Assembly: GCF_025813715.1 (NCBI RefSeq)
Contig: NZ_CP107532.1
Span: 372,001-436,000, forward strand
Length of the DNA: 64,000 nt
Direction: 5' to 3'
Origin: Methylobacterium sp. FF17
GTDB lineage: Bacteria; Pseudomonadota; Alphaproteobacteria; Rhizobiales; Beijerinckiaceae
The notes beneath the pieces were generated by a model. The model did no database searches. It saw only the letters and a program-made list of their open reading frames with translations, and had not been told where the DNA came from. Positions 44,582-54,889 of this stretch are shown one piece after another. Within the stretch, counting starts at the first letter, position 1; each line of letters begins with the position of its first letter. The position numbers and the translations under genes were made by a program.

Positions 44582-45604
44582 TCAGGCTTTCGCGTCGTCC
44601 CCGAGCGGCTTCAACAACTCGCCGGCCACATCGCCGAGGCGCGGGGGAGCTTCCCGGACGAACGGCAGGGGCCGGCACACCGCCATGGCGGCGAGGCCGA
44701 AGCGCGCGGTCATCAGCCCGTTCAGCACGCCTTCCCCGAGCTTGGCCGAGACCCGCGCGGCGATGCCGAGACCGAGCACCTGCTGGATCATGCTCTCGCC
44801 CACCGCCATGCCGCCGGTGACCGTGAGATGCGCGAAGGCCGAGCGGGCCAGCCGCAGGAAGCCGAGAAAGCCGGGACGCCCGCCATAGATCGTCGCGATC
44901 CGGCGCAGCAGGCGCACGGCGGCGAAGACCACGAAGGCGACGTCCACGATGGCGCGGGGGCTCAGCGCGGTCACGGCCGAGACCTGCTTGGCGGCCGACG
45001 CGATGGCGTTGCGGGCCTGCCGGTCGAGGGGCGCCAGCAATTCGTGCTCCGCGAGCCCGATGCGGTCGTCCACATCGAGGATCGCGTCGCCCAGGGTATC
45101 GAGGCGGGTGCGGCCCGCCGCGAGGGCCGAACGGTCGGCGTAGAGGGTGGTCAATTCCCGCACCACGCCCTGCGCGGCGGAGTGATCGCGGGTCGTGATC
45201 GCCTCCATCGCCTTGCCCCGGATCCGTTCGATCTGGCGTTCCCGCCAGATGCCGGACAATTCGCGGGCGACGAGCGCGAGGAATGCCACGGTCGCGATGG
45301 CGAGGAGGACCAGCGCCACGGCCCCGAGCCAGGGCGCGGCGCTGAACAGGTCGGCGATCAGCCGCTCCACCGAGAGCCCGACCCCGAGGGTGACGAGGCC
45401 GCCCAGCGCGACGAGGAGCAGGCTGAGCCAGGGCGCGCGCGCCTTCGGCGCCACCGGCACGGCGACCCCGTCGGCGGCCTCCACGATCTCGAAGGGCTCG
45501 TCCACCATCCGCACCTGCGAGGGCGGCGGCGCCGCGCCCTCGGGGCTGTCCTGCGGCGCGGCGGGCGGGATGCGGAAGGCGCGGGGGCGGTTCGTCGAAC
45601 TCAT
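44582..45604 (-). CDS. ycjF: YcjF/TIGR01620-family membrane protein (DUF697)
   Basis: This 340-residue protein has a proline-rich N-terminus, two membrane helices (about residues 60-82 and 90-114) and a C-terminal domain of the DUF697 type (SAFAHLTVTGGMAVGESMIQQVLG). It is the usual partner of the GTPase YcjX, 22 bases upstream on the same strand. In E. coli the pair lies in the phage-shock (Psp) regulon, and a membrane-stress function is suspected but not proved. The length is normal for the family. Confidence 0.9.
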   Translation of the reverse strand: MSSTNRPRAFRIPPAAPQDSPEGAAPPPSQVRMVDEPFEIVEAADGVAVPVAPKARAPWLSLLLVALGGLVTLGVGLSVERLIADLFSAAPWLGAVALVLLAIATVAFLALVARELSGIWRERQIERIRGKAMEAITTRDHSAAQGVVRELTTLYADRSALAAGRTRLDTLGDAILDVDDRIGLAEHELLAPLDRQARNAIASAAKQVSAVTALSPRAIVDVAFVVFAAVRLLRRIATIYGGRPGFLGFLRLARSAFAHLTVTGGMAVGESMIQQVLGLGIAARVSAKLGEGVLNGLMTARFGLAAMAVCRPLPFVREAPPRLGDVAGELLKPLGDDAKA

Positions 45605-45626
45605 GGGGAGAGCTTCCTCACGGGCC

Positions 45627-47066
45627 TCAGGCGAGCTTGTCGCCGATGAGGAACTGCATGGCGCGGTCGAGGCGGATCTGCGGCAGGTCGCCGGGGCGGC
45701 CCAGGGCGTCGGGCTTCACCAGAGGCGGTCGAAAGCGCGGAAAGCGCAGGGAGCCGGGCGGCACCGCGCCCTCCAGGACGGATTCGGGGCGCTGCGGCAA
45801 CTCGCCGGGGAATATCGCGGCCTCGCTGAGGCCGTCGAAGACCTCGTCGCCCACGGCCTCGCCGGCCTCGGGCGTGCCCGACACCGCCCGCAGGACTTCG
45901 CCGCCGTCGTGGATCGTGGTCTCCCGCGTCGCCCGCACGGAGGCCAGCGCCACGGTGCCGACCCGGGCGCCGGCGGCCTCCGTCCGGCGCATGGCCCGGG
46001 AGACGAGGAGGCGCAGCAGGGCGTCGAGCCGGTCGTGGCTGGTCTGGTGCAGGTGATCCGCCTTGGTCGCGGCGAAGAGGATGCGCTCGGCCCGGGGCGC
46101 GAACAGGCGAGACAGGATCGTATTGCGCCCGATGCGGAAGCTGAGGAGCACGGAATCCAGCGCCTCCTCCAGCTCGGCCAGCGCCGCCGGACCCGCATCA
46201 ACGGCGGCGAGCACGTCCACCAGCACGATCTGGCGGTCGACCCGCTGGAAGTGGTTGCGGAAGAACGGCTCAACCACCTTGGCCTTGTAGGCCTCGAACC
46301 GGCGCTCCATCAGGCCGGCGAGGCTGTCCGGCGCCAGGACCTCCGGCAGGTTGTCGAGGGGCGCGAAGGTCAGGGCCGGCGAGCCCGCGAGATCGCCGGG
46401 CATCAGGAAGCGACCCGGCGGGGTCGTGGCCACCGCCTCCGGCCCGGCCCGGAGCGCCGAGAGATAGGTCTTGAATGCGGTGCTCGCCCGTTCCGCCACC
46501 ACCTCGTCCAGGGCCCCCTGCGGATCCAGGGCCTTCAGGGTCTCCAGCCAGGGGGCCGCCATGGCGCCGCGCCCGCTGCGCCGGGTGCCCGCGATGGTGG
46601 CGCGGGACCAGGCGGTGTAGCTCTGCTCGATCAGCGCAAGGTCGAGGAGCCACTCCCCGGGGTAATCCACCACGTCGAGCATCAGCGTGCCCGGTCCCGA
46701 GCGCCAGCCGCCCGCGCGCTCGTACTCGATGGCAAGGCGGAACTGGCTGATCCGGTCGGTGGAGCGCGGCCAGGCACGCGCGTCCGTCAGCGCGGACAGG
46801 TGCTCTTCGTAGGGAAAGCGCGGGATGTCGTCGTCCGGCTGCGGCACCAGCCGGGCGCGGCGCAGGCGGCCTTCGTGGGCGGGCGCGAAGGCCGGCAGGG
46901 CATGCGCCTCCACGAGGTGATGGATCAGGGCCGTGGTGAACACGGTCTTGCCCGAGCGCGCGAGGCCGGTGACTCCGAGGCGCAGGGTCGGCTGGATCAG
47001 GAGGTCGCTCGACGCCTCGGCGAAAGCCTTGACCGCGGAACCCGCGCGCGCGGCGAAGCTGTTCAT
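45627..47066 (-). CDS. ycjX: YcjX-family GTP-binding protein
   Basis: This 479-residue protein has a P-loop at residues 34-41 (GLARSGKT), a Walker B-like DVVDYPGEWLLDL segment and a specificity motif TKADHLHQ, matching the YcjX family (DUF463). Start ATG 47066 has AGG five bases upstream; the frame continues 27 codons 5' without similarity. It is followed by ycjF and preceded by an unrecognised gene 109 bases upstream on the same strand. It is likely cytoplasmic and peripheral, working with membrane-bound YcjF. Confidence 0.92.
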   Translation of the reverse strand: MNSFAARAGSAVKAFAEASSDLLIQPTLRLGVTGLARSGKTVFTTALIHHLVEAHALPAFAPAHEGRLRRARLVPQPDDDIPRFPYEEHLSALTDARAWPRSTDRISQFRLAIEYERAGGWRSGPGTLMLDVVDYPGEWLLDLALIEQSYTAWSRATIAGTRRSGRGAMAAPWLETLKALDPQGALDEVVAERASTAFKTYLSALRAGPEAVATTPPGRFLMPGDLAGSPALTFAPLDNLPEVLAPDSLAGLMERRFEAYKAKVVEPFFRNHFQRVDRQIVLVDVLAAVDAGPAALAELEEALDSVLLSFRIGRNTILSRLFAPRAERILFAATKADHLHQTSHDRLDALLRLLVSRAMRRTEAAGARVGTVALASVRATRETTIHDGGEVLRAVSGTPEAGEAVGDEVFDGLSEAAIFPGELPQRPESVLEGAVPPGSLRFPRFRPPLVKPDALGRPGDLPQIRLDRAMQFLIGDKLA

Positions 47067-47175
47067 GGCAACCTGTTTGACGATGGGCTGAGGGCTGGGC
47101 GGAAGGTCCGGGCGGGTGTCGCTGAGGTGGCGCCCCGAATGCGCCACCGCAAGGCTTCTGGCGCGGCGGCGAGGC

Positions 47176-48483
47176 TCAGGGCGCCGGTGTCCCGAGGGCG
47201 GCGAGCGTCGTGGCGTCGAGGCGGGCGATCGCCGCCTCGACCAGGGCCGGCCCGGCGCGCAGGCTCCCGAGTTCGACGCTCGACATCGCGAGCATGACCG
47301 CGCGCAGGTTCGGCGACGGGCGTCCCTCGGCGTCGAAGAGCTTCAGGTCGTCCTCGACCTTGAGGCCGACGCTCGCGGCGATGCGCCCGGCGTAGTTGCG
47401 GATCCGCGTCTCGTCATTGGCGCAGAGGGGCGCCGGAACGCTGAGGTCGAGGAGCGGCAGGCCGGCGACCAGCGCCGGCAGGGCGGCCGATTCGGCGACG
47501 AAGCGCTCCTGCAGGCCGCCCCCCGAGGCGGTCCGTGCGCGCGGAGCGTCCCTCCGGGTCGCGGCGGCCCCGCCGAGGACTGCCGTCGGCTCGACGAGCA
47601 GGACCGAGGGTTTGGCAATGATCGTGGACGGTTTCACGAGGAGTTCGGAGGGACGCACCAGGAGGTGGCCCCTGCCCGGCGCGGCCGCCGCCTTCGTCCG
47701 ACCGCCGGGCGGCACCCGCGCTGGGTTCGACGCCAGCTTGGGCGCGCTCTCGGCAGCCGTCTTCGGTGGGGCCGCCGCGCGGGGCGGATGGCCGCCCATC
47801 CGGGCGAGGGGTGACCAGGGCTGGATGCGCAGCGCCCCCCCGCGCGACGCGACGGCGGCACGGGGCGCGCCGCCACGCGGGTTGCGCGCAAGGAAGCGGG
47901 CCCGCAGGGTCCGGCCGATGCCGCGCGGGGCCAGATCCGTCGAGACCGCCGGGGCGCGGACACGGGCCGGCAGGGCCGTACCGCCGACCCGGCACTCCGC
48001 CGGCGCCCAGCGCCGCACGATCGCCAGCGCGGTGCGGCGTCCATACTCACGATAGTAGCGCCGCAGCAGCTGCGCCGCCGCATCGGCCCCGTCGGCGGCC
48101 GTAGCGAAGCCCGTATGGCCCTCGGCATCGCCGCCGATCTCGCCGTTCCAGCGTGCGCGCTTGATGCACCAGTAATTGTTCAGCTTGACGCAGCGCGCCA
48201 CGAAGGCCGGATCGACCAACGCGTAGCGCGCCACGAGCGCAAGCGACGCGGGCCGCAGGGATTCACCCGCCTGGATGCGCCAGTTCGAGACTGCCCGCGC
48301 CTCCGGCTGGAAGGTTGGGAAGACGGGGGCCACGGCCTCCCGGGACGGCCAGGCCGCGCCGAGGGCCCGGAACTCGGGACGGATCTCCCGGGCCGGGCCT
48401 TCGAGGCGCGGCACCAGGGTCGCCAGGACGAGGAGCGTGGTCAGGAGCACGGGATCTGCAAAGCTTGCCGGGGACCAGGGCAA
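47176..48483 (-). CDS. Unrecognised secreted or anchored protein with a short lysozyme-neighbour-like motif
   Basis: This protein of about 435 residues starts with a hydrophobic stretch (about 13-26, LLTTLLVLATLV) that may be a signal peptide or anchor. Residues about 98-165 (FVARCVKLNNYWCIKRARW... GFATAADGADAAAQLLRRYY... AIVRRWAPAE) resemble a domain found in phage virion 'structural protein P5' entries; I make this match from memory and it is weak. A proline-, alanine- and arginine-rich linker follows, then a helical C-terminus. The start is uncertain: TTG 48483 or GTG 48450. It lies just upstream of ycjX on the same strand. Confidence 0.55.
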   Translation of the reverse strand: MPWSPASFADPVLLTTLLVLATLVPRLEGPAREIRPEFRALGAAWPSREAVAPVFPTFQPEARAVSNWRIQAGESLRPASLALVARYALVDPAFVARCVKLNNYWCIKRARWNGEIGGDAEGHTGFATAADGADAAAQLLRRYYREYGRRTALAIVRRWAPAECRVGGTALPARVRAPAVSTDLAPRGIGRTLRARFLARNPRGGAPRAAVASRGGALRIQPWSPLARMGGHPPRAAAPPKTAAESAPKLASNPARVPPGGRTKAAAAPGRGHLLVRPSELLVKPSTIIAKPSVLLVEPTAVLGGAAATRRDAPRARTASGGGLQERFVAESAALPALVAGLPLLDLSVPAPLCANDETRIRNYAGRIAASVGLKVEDDLKLFDAEGRPSPNLRAVMLAMSSVELGSLRAGPALVEAAIARLDATTLAALGTPAP

Positions 48484-48534
48484 CGACCCGCGCCGGGGAA
48501 GGGTTCAATCCGCCCCGGGGCACGGGTGTTCGCG

Positions 48535-49053
48535 TCAATCCTCGAGTTCGAGGTCGCGCGGCGCGAGGAAGCGCTCCAGGCGCCCGCTGCCGGCCGCGAC
48601 CGCGTGCCAGCCCTCGCCCTCGAAGTCGATCACCGCGATCGCGGCGGTCGGAAACTCGACGGTGAGGCGCTTGCGCCCGGTCCGGTCGCCCGAACCCGCG
48701 AGCCGAAGCGCCAGATCCTGGAAGCCCGGATTGTGCCCGATCATCAGCAGGCTCGACGCCGAATCGGGTGTCGCCTGCACGACCGCCAGAAGCGCGGCCT
48801 CCGGCGCCTCGTAGATCGCCTCCACGATCTCCGGATCCGGCCCCTTCAGGGCGACCTGCACGGCCTCCCAGGTCTGGCGCGTCCGCAGGGAGGGCGAGAC
48901 CGCCACGGCGTCCGGCCGCAGGCCTTCCGCCGCCAGGTACTCCCCGATCCGGGGTGCCACCCGCCGCCCACGGGCATTCAGGGGCCGCTCGAGGTCGGCG
49001 ACACCCGCCGGGCGATCGGATTTGGCATGGCGCAGGAGGATGAGACGACGCAT
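48535..49053 (-). CDS. SixA-type histidine phosphatase
   Basis: This 172-residue protein is a small histidine-phosphatase-superfamily member. The phosphohistidine motif is LLRHAKS near residues 5-11 and the second active-site histidine is in MIGHNPGFQDL. SixA in E. coli removes phosphate from phosphohistidine domains such as PtsO/NPr; whether this protein does so is unknown, although an Hpt protein is encoded 8 kb away. ATG 49053 follows GAAGG. The 236 bases upstream, to the moxR stop, hold no gene I can support. Confidence 0.88.
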   Translation of the reverse strand: MRRLILLRHAKSDRPAGVADLERPLNARGRRVAPRIGEYLAAEGLRPDAVAVSPSLRTRQTWEAVQVALKGPDPEIVEAIYEAPEAALLAVVQATPDSASSLLMIGHNPGFQDLALRLAGSGDRTGRKRLTVEFPTAAIAVIDFEGEGWHAVAAGSGRLERFLAPRDLELED

Positions 49054-49289
49054 GGGCCTTCGGACTTTCTCGCCGGCGGTGTCGGACGGTGACGCGGCCA
49101 CGATGCGGCCGCGCCGGAAGCGATCTCACCGGAAACGCAAGGCGTTTTCATGGACACCGGCCACGGGAGCCGGGACGGCGGGGGCCGGGCTGCCGAGGCA
49201 TCGATCCCCGGCAGGTGATGGGGTGCGGCGCACGTCCATCTGGTCACGCGGCAGCGCGTGGCCAGGGGCGCTGCGCGGTTCGGCGGAGC

Positions 49290-50141
<852 letters not shown>

Positions 50142-50274
50142 GAAGGGGCTCGCGGGGTTCGGGACAGGCCCCAGGGGTTAAGCCGCGTCCCGCCCGCCCG
50201 CAAGGCGTCGAGCCGGCCTGTCCTCGGCCAAGCCCTATCCAGCTCCGCTCGGAGCGTATTCCCTAGCGCCTTCC

Positions 50275-50925
50275 CTACAGTGTCTTCCCGTCGTGCCAGA
50301 CGCAGTTCGAGGCCAGGATGCCGAGGTTCACGTCGGATTTCTGGGGCTGCGGCAGGGTCTTGCCGTCCATGGCGAGGTCGATCTTGATCTCGACCTGGCC
50401 CTTCTGCTCGTTCTGGCGACGGGAGAAGTAGCAGTATTGCTGGAAGGGCTGGTCCTCGTTGGCGCGGAAGTTCCAGCCGGTGACGATCTGGCCGTCCATG
50501 TAGGGCACCTGCTTGAACACCGTGAAGGTGGTGTTGACCGGTGCCTTCGAGGCCGGCGCGGCGTCGTTGCCGAGCTGCGCCTTGGTGGGCGTCGGCGCCC
50601 CGCCTGCCTTGGGCAGTGCGCCTTCGAGCTTGAGCACGTTGTCGGTGAGCGTGACCTCACCCTTGGTCTTCAGGGTGACGTCCGACAGGGCCGCCTGCAT
50701 GGCGGCGGCGATCTTCTCGGCGGCCGAGTCGAACTGGTTCATGTAGGCGTAGCCGTAGGAGGCCGCCCCGACGCCCATGCCGGCCAGCAGCAGGAAGGCG
50801 CCGGCCCCGAGGGATCGGAACAGGAAGGCGCGGGCGGCGACGATCCGCGCCTCCGCGCGGAGGCGGCCGTTCACGCTCTGGGCGAGGACGACGTTCTCGG
50901 GCGTGCCGGGCGTGTGGATGCTCAT
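50275..50925 (-). CDS. Unrecognised single-pass membrane protein (partner of the upstream gene)
   Basis: This 216-residue protein has an N-terminal cytoplasmic part, one membrane helix (about residues 38-62, SLGAGAFLLLAGMGVGAASY) and an extracytoplasmic domain of about 150 residues. Two cysteines in that domain (QQYCYFSRR and SNCVWHDG) could form a disulphide. I recognise no family. Its ATG overlaps the TGA of the gene upstream (ATGA), so the two are coupled and probably act together. It is followed on the same strand by moxR. Confidence 0.7.
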   Translation of the reverse strand: MSIHTPGTPENVVLAQSVNGRLRAEARIVAARAFLFRSLGAGAFLLLAGMGVGAASYGYAYMNQFDSAAEKIAAAMQAALSDVTLKTKGEVTLTDNVLKLEGALPKAGGAPTPTKAQLGNDAAPASKAPVNTTFTVFKQVPYMDGQIVTGWNFRANEDQPFQQYCYFSRRQNEQKGQVEIKIDLAMDGKTLPQPQKSDVNLGILASNCVWHDGKTL

Positions 50926-52178
50926 GCGCCGGCTCCCGCGCCGACGGCCTGGGCCGGGGCGCGCCGGTCGATCGGGATCACCGCGCCGCCGGGCGGTGCC
51001 GCCTGCGCCGCGGGCGCGACGCCGGGTGCGACGGGTGCCGCCGCCGGCTCATCGGGTGCGGTGCGGGCCTGGTTCAAGGCCATCTCCGCGCGCAGTGCGC
51101 CGGTGATCGAATCCAGCATGTAGGGGGTCGCCGCCGGGTCGACGGTGGCGCCGAGGTCGTCCTCGTCCATGAAGGTCGAGCGCACCGAGACGGCGCAGAG
51201 CGCCAGGATCGTGGAGGCGAAGGCCGCGCAGAGGGCCGGCACGAACACGAAGATGCGCAGGAAGGCATGGACCTGGGCCTCGCTCACGTCGATCGGATCG
51301 ACGCCGTAGACCATGGCGGTGAAGGAATGCAGCTGCGAGCGGTTGACCGCGTTGCGATAGGTCTGCTCCGCATCGGCGACCTTGCGCTCGGCCGCGCCCC
51401 GGTCGAGCTCACCCCGGGCCTTGCGGGCCTCCTCGAGAAGCTTCGTCACCCCGCCCCGGTCCGTGCCGGCCTTGGCGACGCTGGCGTTCAGGGTAGCGGT
51501 GCGCGGGTCGGTGACGCACTTCATGTTCGAGTAGCGCTGCCCCCGGCTGTTGGTGCCGTAGACGCGCTCGCAGCGCTGCGGCGGCAGGCCGGCGAGCTGG
51601 CTCGCGTTCTCGGCCGCGCGCTTCTCGATCTGGTCGAGTTCGGTGGTGTATTGCGCGACGCGGGCATCCGCGGCGGAGATGCGGTTGTCGATGGTGCCGC
51701 GATCGGCCTGGGCGTCCTTCAGGGCGGTCTTGGCCTTGGCGGCGTCCATGAGGCGGGGATGGAACATCATCTCGCCGAGCTGCGACACCGACTTCGTGGT
51801 CACGCCCGCCGCGAAGATGATGCCGATCACCGCCAGCATGCGGATGACGTAGGAGCGCTGCGTCCGCGCCAGGATGCCGAGCGGCACGCGGCAGAGTTCC
51901 ACCGCCGCGTAGACCAGCGGCGCCAGCAGCATGAAGTAGAACGCCTTCGAATCGCCGTCGCTGTAGACCCCGGCGAACAGCCAGGCGCCCCACAGGGAGG
52001 CGCCGATGACCATGAACTCGACGAGGTAGGCGATGCCGACATAGCCCCACTTGATGCGGTAGCCCTTCTCGACGTCACGCTCGTGGACCCACCGGTCGGT
52101 TTCCCGGCGCCAGTCTCGGGCTTCCCGCTGCACGTCCCGGTTGGGCGGCGTCTTTCGCATGGTGTACTCATGTCTCAT
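50922..52178 (-). CDS. Unrecognised multi-pass membrane protein with a central coiled coil
   Basis: This 418-residue protein has three membrane helices (about residues 45-70, 79-102 and 110-131), a long charged helical region (about 140-285) likely to form a coiled coil, a fourth helix (about 305-331) and a proline- and alanine-rich tail. The middle contains a cysteine pair (PPQRCERVYGTN and NMKCVTDP) that may lie outside the membrane. No known family is evident to me. ATG 52178 and ATG 52160 are both possible starts; neither has a strong ribosome site. It is the first gene of a coupled pair. Confidence 0.7.
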   Translation of the reverse strand: MRHEYTMRKTPPNRDVQREARDWRRETDRWVHERDVEKGYRIKWGYVGIAYLVEFMVIGASLWGAWLFAGVYSDGDSKAFYFMLLAPLVYAAVELCRVPLGILARTQRSYVIRMLAVIGIIFAAGVTTKSVSQLGEMMFHPRLMDAAKAKTALKDAQADRGTIDNRISAADARVAQYTTELDQIEKRAAENASQLAGLPPQRCERVYGTNSRGQRYSNMKCVTDPRTATLNASVAKAGTDRGGVTKLLEEARKARGELDRGAAERKVADAEQTYRNAVNRSQLHSFTAMVYGVDPIDVSEAQVHAFLRIFVFVPALCAAFASTILALCAVSVRSTFMDEDDLGATVDPAATPYMLDSITGALRAEMALNQARTAPDEPAAAPVAPGVAPAAQAAPPGGAVIPIDRRAPAQAVGAGAGA

Positions 52179-52430
52179 GACGCGACGCGGCGCGCTTAAC
52201 GGACCATCAACATATTGCCTATGCGCATATTGTGCCGTTTTTGCGCCGCGTCGCCGTGCTTAGCAGCACGGTCTCCCTGTCCCAATGGTCGCAACCGGCG
52301 GATTTCGCAATTCCGCGTGTGAACGTGGTTGCGCCGGGACGGCGCCAGCGCCCATGGTCGCTGGCAGGACCGCCACCGTGACCCCGCGTCGTGGCGTCCC
52401 ACCCGCGATCCCAGGAGCTTGCCCGAACCG
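52179..52430. promoter_or_regulatory. Divergent regulatory region with repeats
   Basis: Between the membrane-protein pair and the antiporter gene lie a near-CtrA site TTAA-N7-TCAA (52196-52210), a direct repeat CATATTG (52211-52217 and 52226-52232, period 15) and, between the repeats, the perfect palindrome TATGCGCATA (52220-52229). This AT-rich patch stands out and could bind a regulator for one or both genes. Confidence 0.4.
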
Positions 52431-54275
52431 ATGACGGACGTTCACGCCGGCTCCTACAAGGAAGCGATCCTGTTCCTCGTCACCGCGGGCGTGGTGGTGC
52501 CGTTGTTCCATCGCCTGCGCATCAGTCCGGTGCTGGGTTTCATCGGGGCGGGCGCCCTCCTCGGTCCCTTCGGGCTCGGGCGCTTCGCGGAGGGCCATCA
52601 CTGGGTCTCGACCTTCACCATCGCCAACCGGGCGGAGATCGCGCATCTCGCCGAGTTCGGCGTGATCTTCCTGATGTTCATGATCGGCGTCGAACTGTCC
52701 TGGGAGCGCCTGCGCACCCTGCGGCGCCTCGTCTTCGGGCTCGGCTCGATCCAGGTGCTCGCCTCCTCTGTCGTCATCGCCGTCATCCTGATCGCCCTGT
52801 CGGTACCGATGGCCGCCGCCGCCATCGTCGGTCTCGCGCTGGCCCTCTCGTCCACCGCCATCGTGCTGCCGGTGCTCGCCGACCAGAAGCGCCTGAACAC
52901 CCCCTCCGGGCGCGCCAGCTTCGCGGTGCTGCTGTTCCAGGACCTCGCGGTCGCCCCCGTGCTCTTCGCCATCGCGGTGCTGGGCCGCAGCGATGCGGGC
53001 CACGTGGGCGGCGCCCTGGCGCTGGCCCTGGCGCAGGCTGCGGTCGCCATCGTGGTAATCGTGGTGGTCGGGCGCCTCGCCCTGCGGCCCCTGTTCCAGC
53101 TCGTCGCCCGCACGCGCTCGCCCGAACTCTTCATGGCGGCCTGCCTCCTCGTCATCATCGGCACCGCCGTCACCGCCGCCGCCGCCGGCCTTTCGATGAC
53201 GCTGGGCGCCTTCGTCGCCGGCCTGCTGCTGGCCGAAACCGAGTATCGCCGGGCCATCGAGGCGACGATCGACCCCTTCAAGGGGCTCCTGCTCGGCGTC
53301 TTCTTCGTCTCGGTGGGCATGAACCTCGACCCGGCGCAGCTGATGTCGGCCCCGGGCGCCGTGCTGGGCCTCGCCGCCGCGCTCATCCTGATCAAGGGCG
53401 CGGTGATCGTCGCCGCCGCCCGCTTCCTGAAGCTCTCGAAGGCGGTGGCGATCGAGGCGGCGCTGCTGCTCGGCCCCGGCGGCGAGTTCGCCTTCGTGCT
53501 GATCGGCGGGGCGCTCGCCGGTGGGCTGGTGCCCGAGGAGGTGGGACAGGCCGCTCTCATCGTCACCACCGTGACGATGATCGCGATTCCCGCGCTCGCC
53601 GTCCTCGCGCGGCGCCTCGGCAAGCGCATGAGCGCCGCGCAGCTCGGCCGTGCCCGGGCGGAGCCGGCACCCGACCGGCAGCAGAATCGCGTCATCATCG
53701 CGGGCTACGGCCGGGTCGGTCGCCTCGTCGGCGAGATGCTGGCGCGGCACAAGATCCCCTACCTCGCCCTCGACGCGGATGCCGCCCGCGTCTCCGAGCA
53801 TCGCCGCCTCGGCAACCCGGTCTATTTCGGGGATTCGGCCAATCCGGAACTGCTGCGGCGCTGCGACATCGCCCATGCCCGCGCCCTCGTCGTGACCCTG
53901 GACAACCCGCGTGCCGTTGAGGCCGTGGTGGAGGCCGCGCGGGCCGAGCGGGCCGACATCACCATCGTGGCCCGCGCCCGCGACGCGCGCCATGCCACCG
54001 CCCTCTACGAGATGGGCGTCGACGATGCCGTGCCGGAGACCATCGAGGCCTCCCTCCAGCTCTCGGAGGCGGTGCTGGTCGATGTGGGCGTGCCGATGGG
54101 CCTCGTGATCGCCTCGATCCACGAGCGTCGGGACGAGTACCGGGCGATGCTGCGCCGGAAGGAGAGCGAGGTCCGTCCGGCCTTCCGGGCACGGCGCACC
54201 GTGGGCAAGGGCGCGGAGCCGCGCGAGGGCGCGTCGCCGAAGGACGAGGCCAAGCCGGTGGTCAAGAGCGCCTGA
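52431..54275 (+). CDS. Kef-type cation:proton antiporter with a TrkA-N regulatory domain
   Basis: This 614-residue protein has about twelve membrane helices of the CPA2 family (about residues 5-390), including the conserved LGPGGEFAFVLIG region, followed by a cytoplasmic nucleotide-binding TrkA-N (RCK) domain starting near residue 420 with VIIAGYGRVGRLVGEML. It likely exports K+ in exchange for H+, gated by ligands on the RCK domain, as in KefB and KefC. ATG 52431 follows CCAGGAG at a rather long distance. The lysine- and proline-rich C-terminal tail is not conserved. It converges on the gene at 54297. Confidence 0.9.
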   Translation: MTDVHAGSYKEAILFLVTAGVVVPLFHRLRISPVLGFIGAGALLGPFGLGRFAEGHHWVSTFTIANRAEIAHLAEFGVIFLMFMIGVELSWERLRTLRRLVFGLGSIQVLASSVVIAVILIALSVPMAAAAIVGLALALSSTAIVLPVLADQKRLNTPSGRASFAVLLFQDLAVAPVLFAIAVLGRSDAGHVGGALALALAQAAVAIVVIVVVGRLALRPLFQLVARTRSPELFMAACLLVIIGTAVTAAAAGLSMTLGAFVAGLLLAETEYRRAIEATIDPFKGLLLGVFFVSVGMNLDPAQLMSAPGAVLGLAAALILIKGAVIVAAARFLKLSKAVAIEAALLLGPGGEFAFVLIGGALAGGLVPEEVGQAALIVTTVTMIAIPALAVLARRLGKRMSAAQLGRARAEPAPDRQQNRVIIAGYGRVGRLVGEMLARHKIPYLALDADAARVSEHRRLGNPVYFGDSANPELLRRCDIAHARALVVTLDNPRAVEAVVEAARAERADITIVARARDARHATALYEMGVDDAVPETIEASLQLSEAVLVDVGVPMGLVIASIHERRDEYRAMLRRKESEVRPAFRARRTVGKGAEPREGASPKDEAKPVVKSA

Positions 54276-54296
54276 GAGCGACGGGTCCGGCGCGAT

Positions 54297-54791
54297 TCAG
54301 AGCAGACGGCCCTGGCCGCGCGCCGGCATCCGGGGGGATGGCAGCGGGTTCGGCGTGGCGGGCACGGTCTTGCGCGCAGGCGGCCGGACCGCGTCGGGCG
54401 GTTTGGGCGGCCTCGGGCTGGCGCGCCGGGGCTGCGGGCGGGCGTCGGGGCCGGTGCCCGGTGCGTAGCTGCAGCGGTAGATGATCTCGTCGGGCGGCCC
54501 GAGGCCGGTGTCGAGGGGGATCGCGACGGTGTCCTCGTGGAAGCGCCACTTGCGCGTTCCCTTGTCCCAGTAGAGCCAGATCGTGGTCGGGTGGCCCTGC
54601 ACCGAGAAGATCGCCGCCTTCTTCGAGACGGCGCGAATCGTACGCGGCTCGTACATCCCCTTGGCACGGTAGGCCTCCCCGAAGGAGGCGGGCTGGCGCT
54701 CGATGAAGGTGTTGCGCACCACCTGAATCGTGGCACCCGGTTCGGCGAGGAACCGCTTGAAGTCGCTCAGCGAGCGCAGCACCAGCGCCAT
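54297..54791 (-). CDS. Hypothetical protein with a basic proline-rich tail
   Basis: This 164-residue protein starts MALVLRSLSDFKRFLAEPGA, has a compact middle with VVRNTFIERQ, TTIWLYWDKGTRKWRFHED and an ending near residue 115, then a tail rich in proline, arginine and alanine. I recognise no family; the compact part may be a small beta-rich domain. No signal peptide or membrane segment is visible. ATG 54791 has a GGGGTG tract upstream. It is divergent from the VWA gene and shares with it an upstream region containing a three-copy octamer. Confidence 0.65.
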   Translation of the reverse strand: MALVLRSLSDFKRFLAEPGATIQVVRNTFIERQPASFGEAYRAKGMYEPRTIRAVSKKAAIFSVQGHPTTIWLYWDKGTRKWRFHEDTVAIPLDTGLGPPDEIIYRCSYAPGTGPDARPQPRRASPRPPKPPDAVRPPARKTVPATPNPLPSPRMPARGQGRLL

Positions 54792-54889
54792 GTCGGTCAC
54801 CCCCGATGCGATCCGAAGACCTTTATTCCGATGTCCTGCCTTGAATGATGTCCTGCCCTGACTGATACGTCCTGATCTGACCTGCACGA

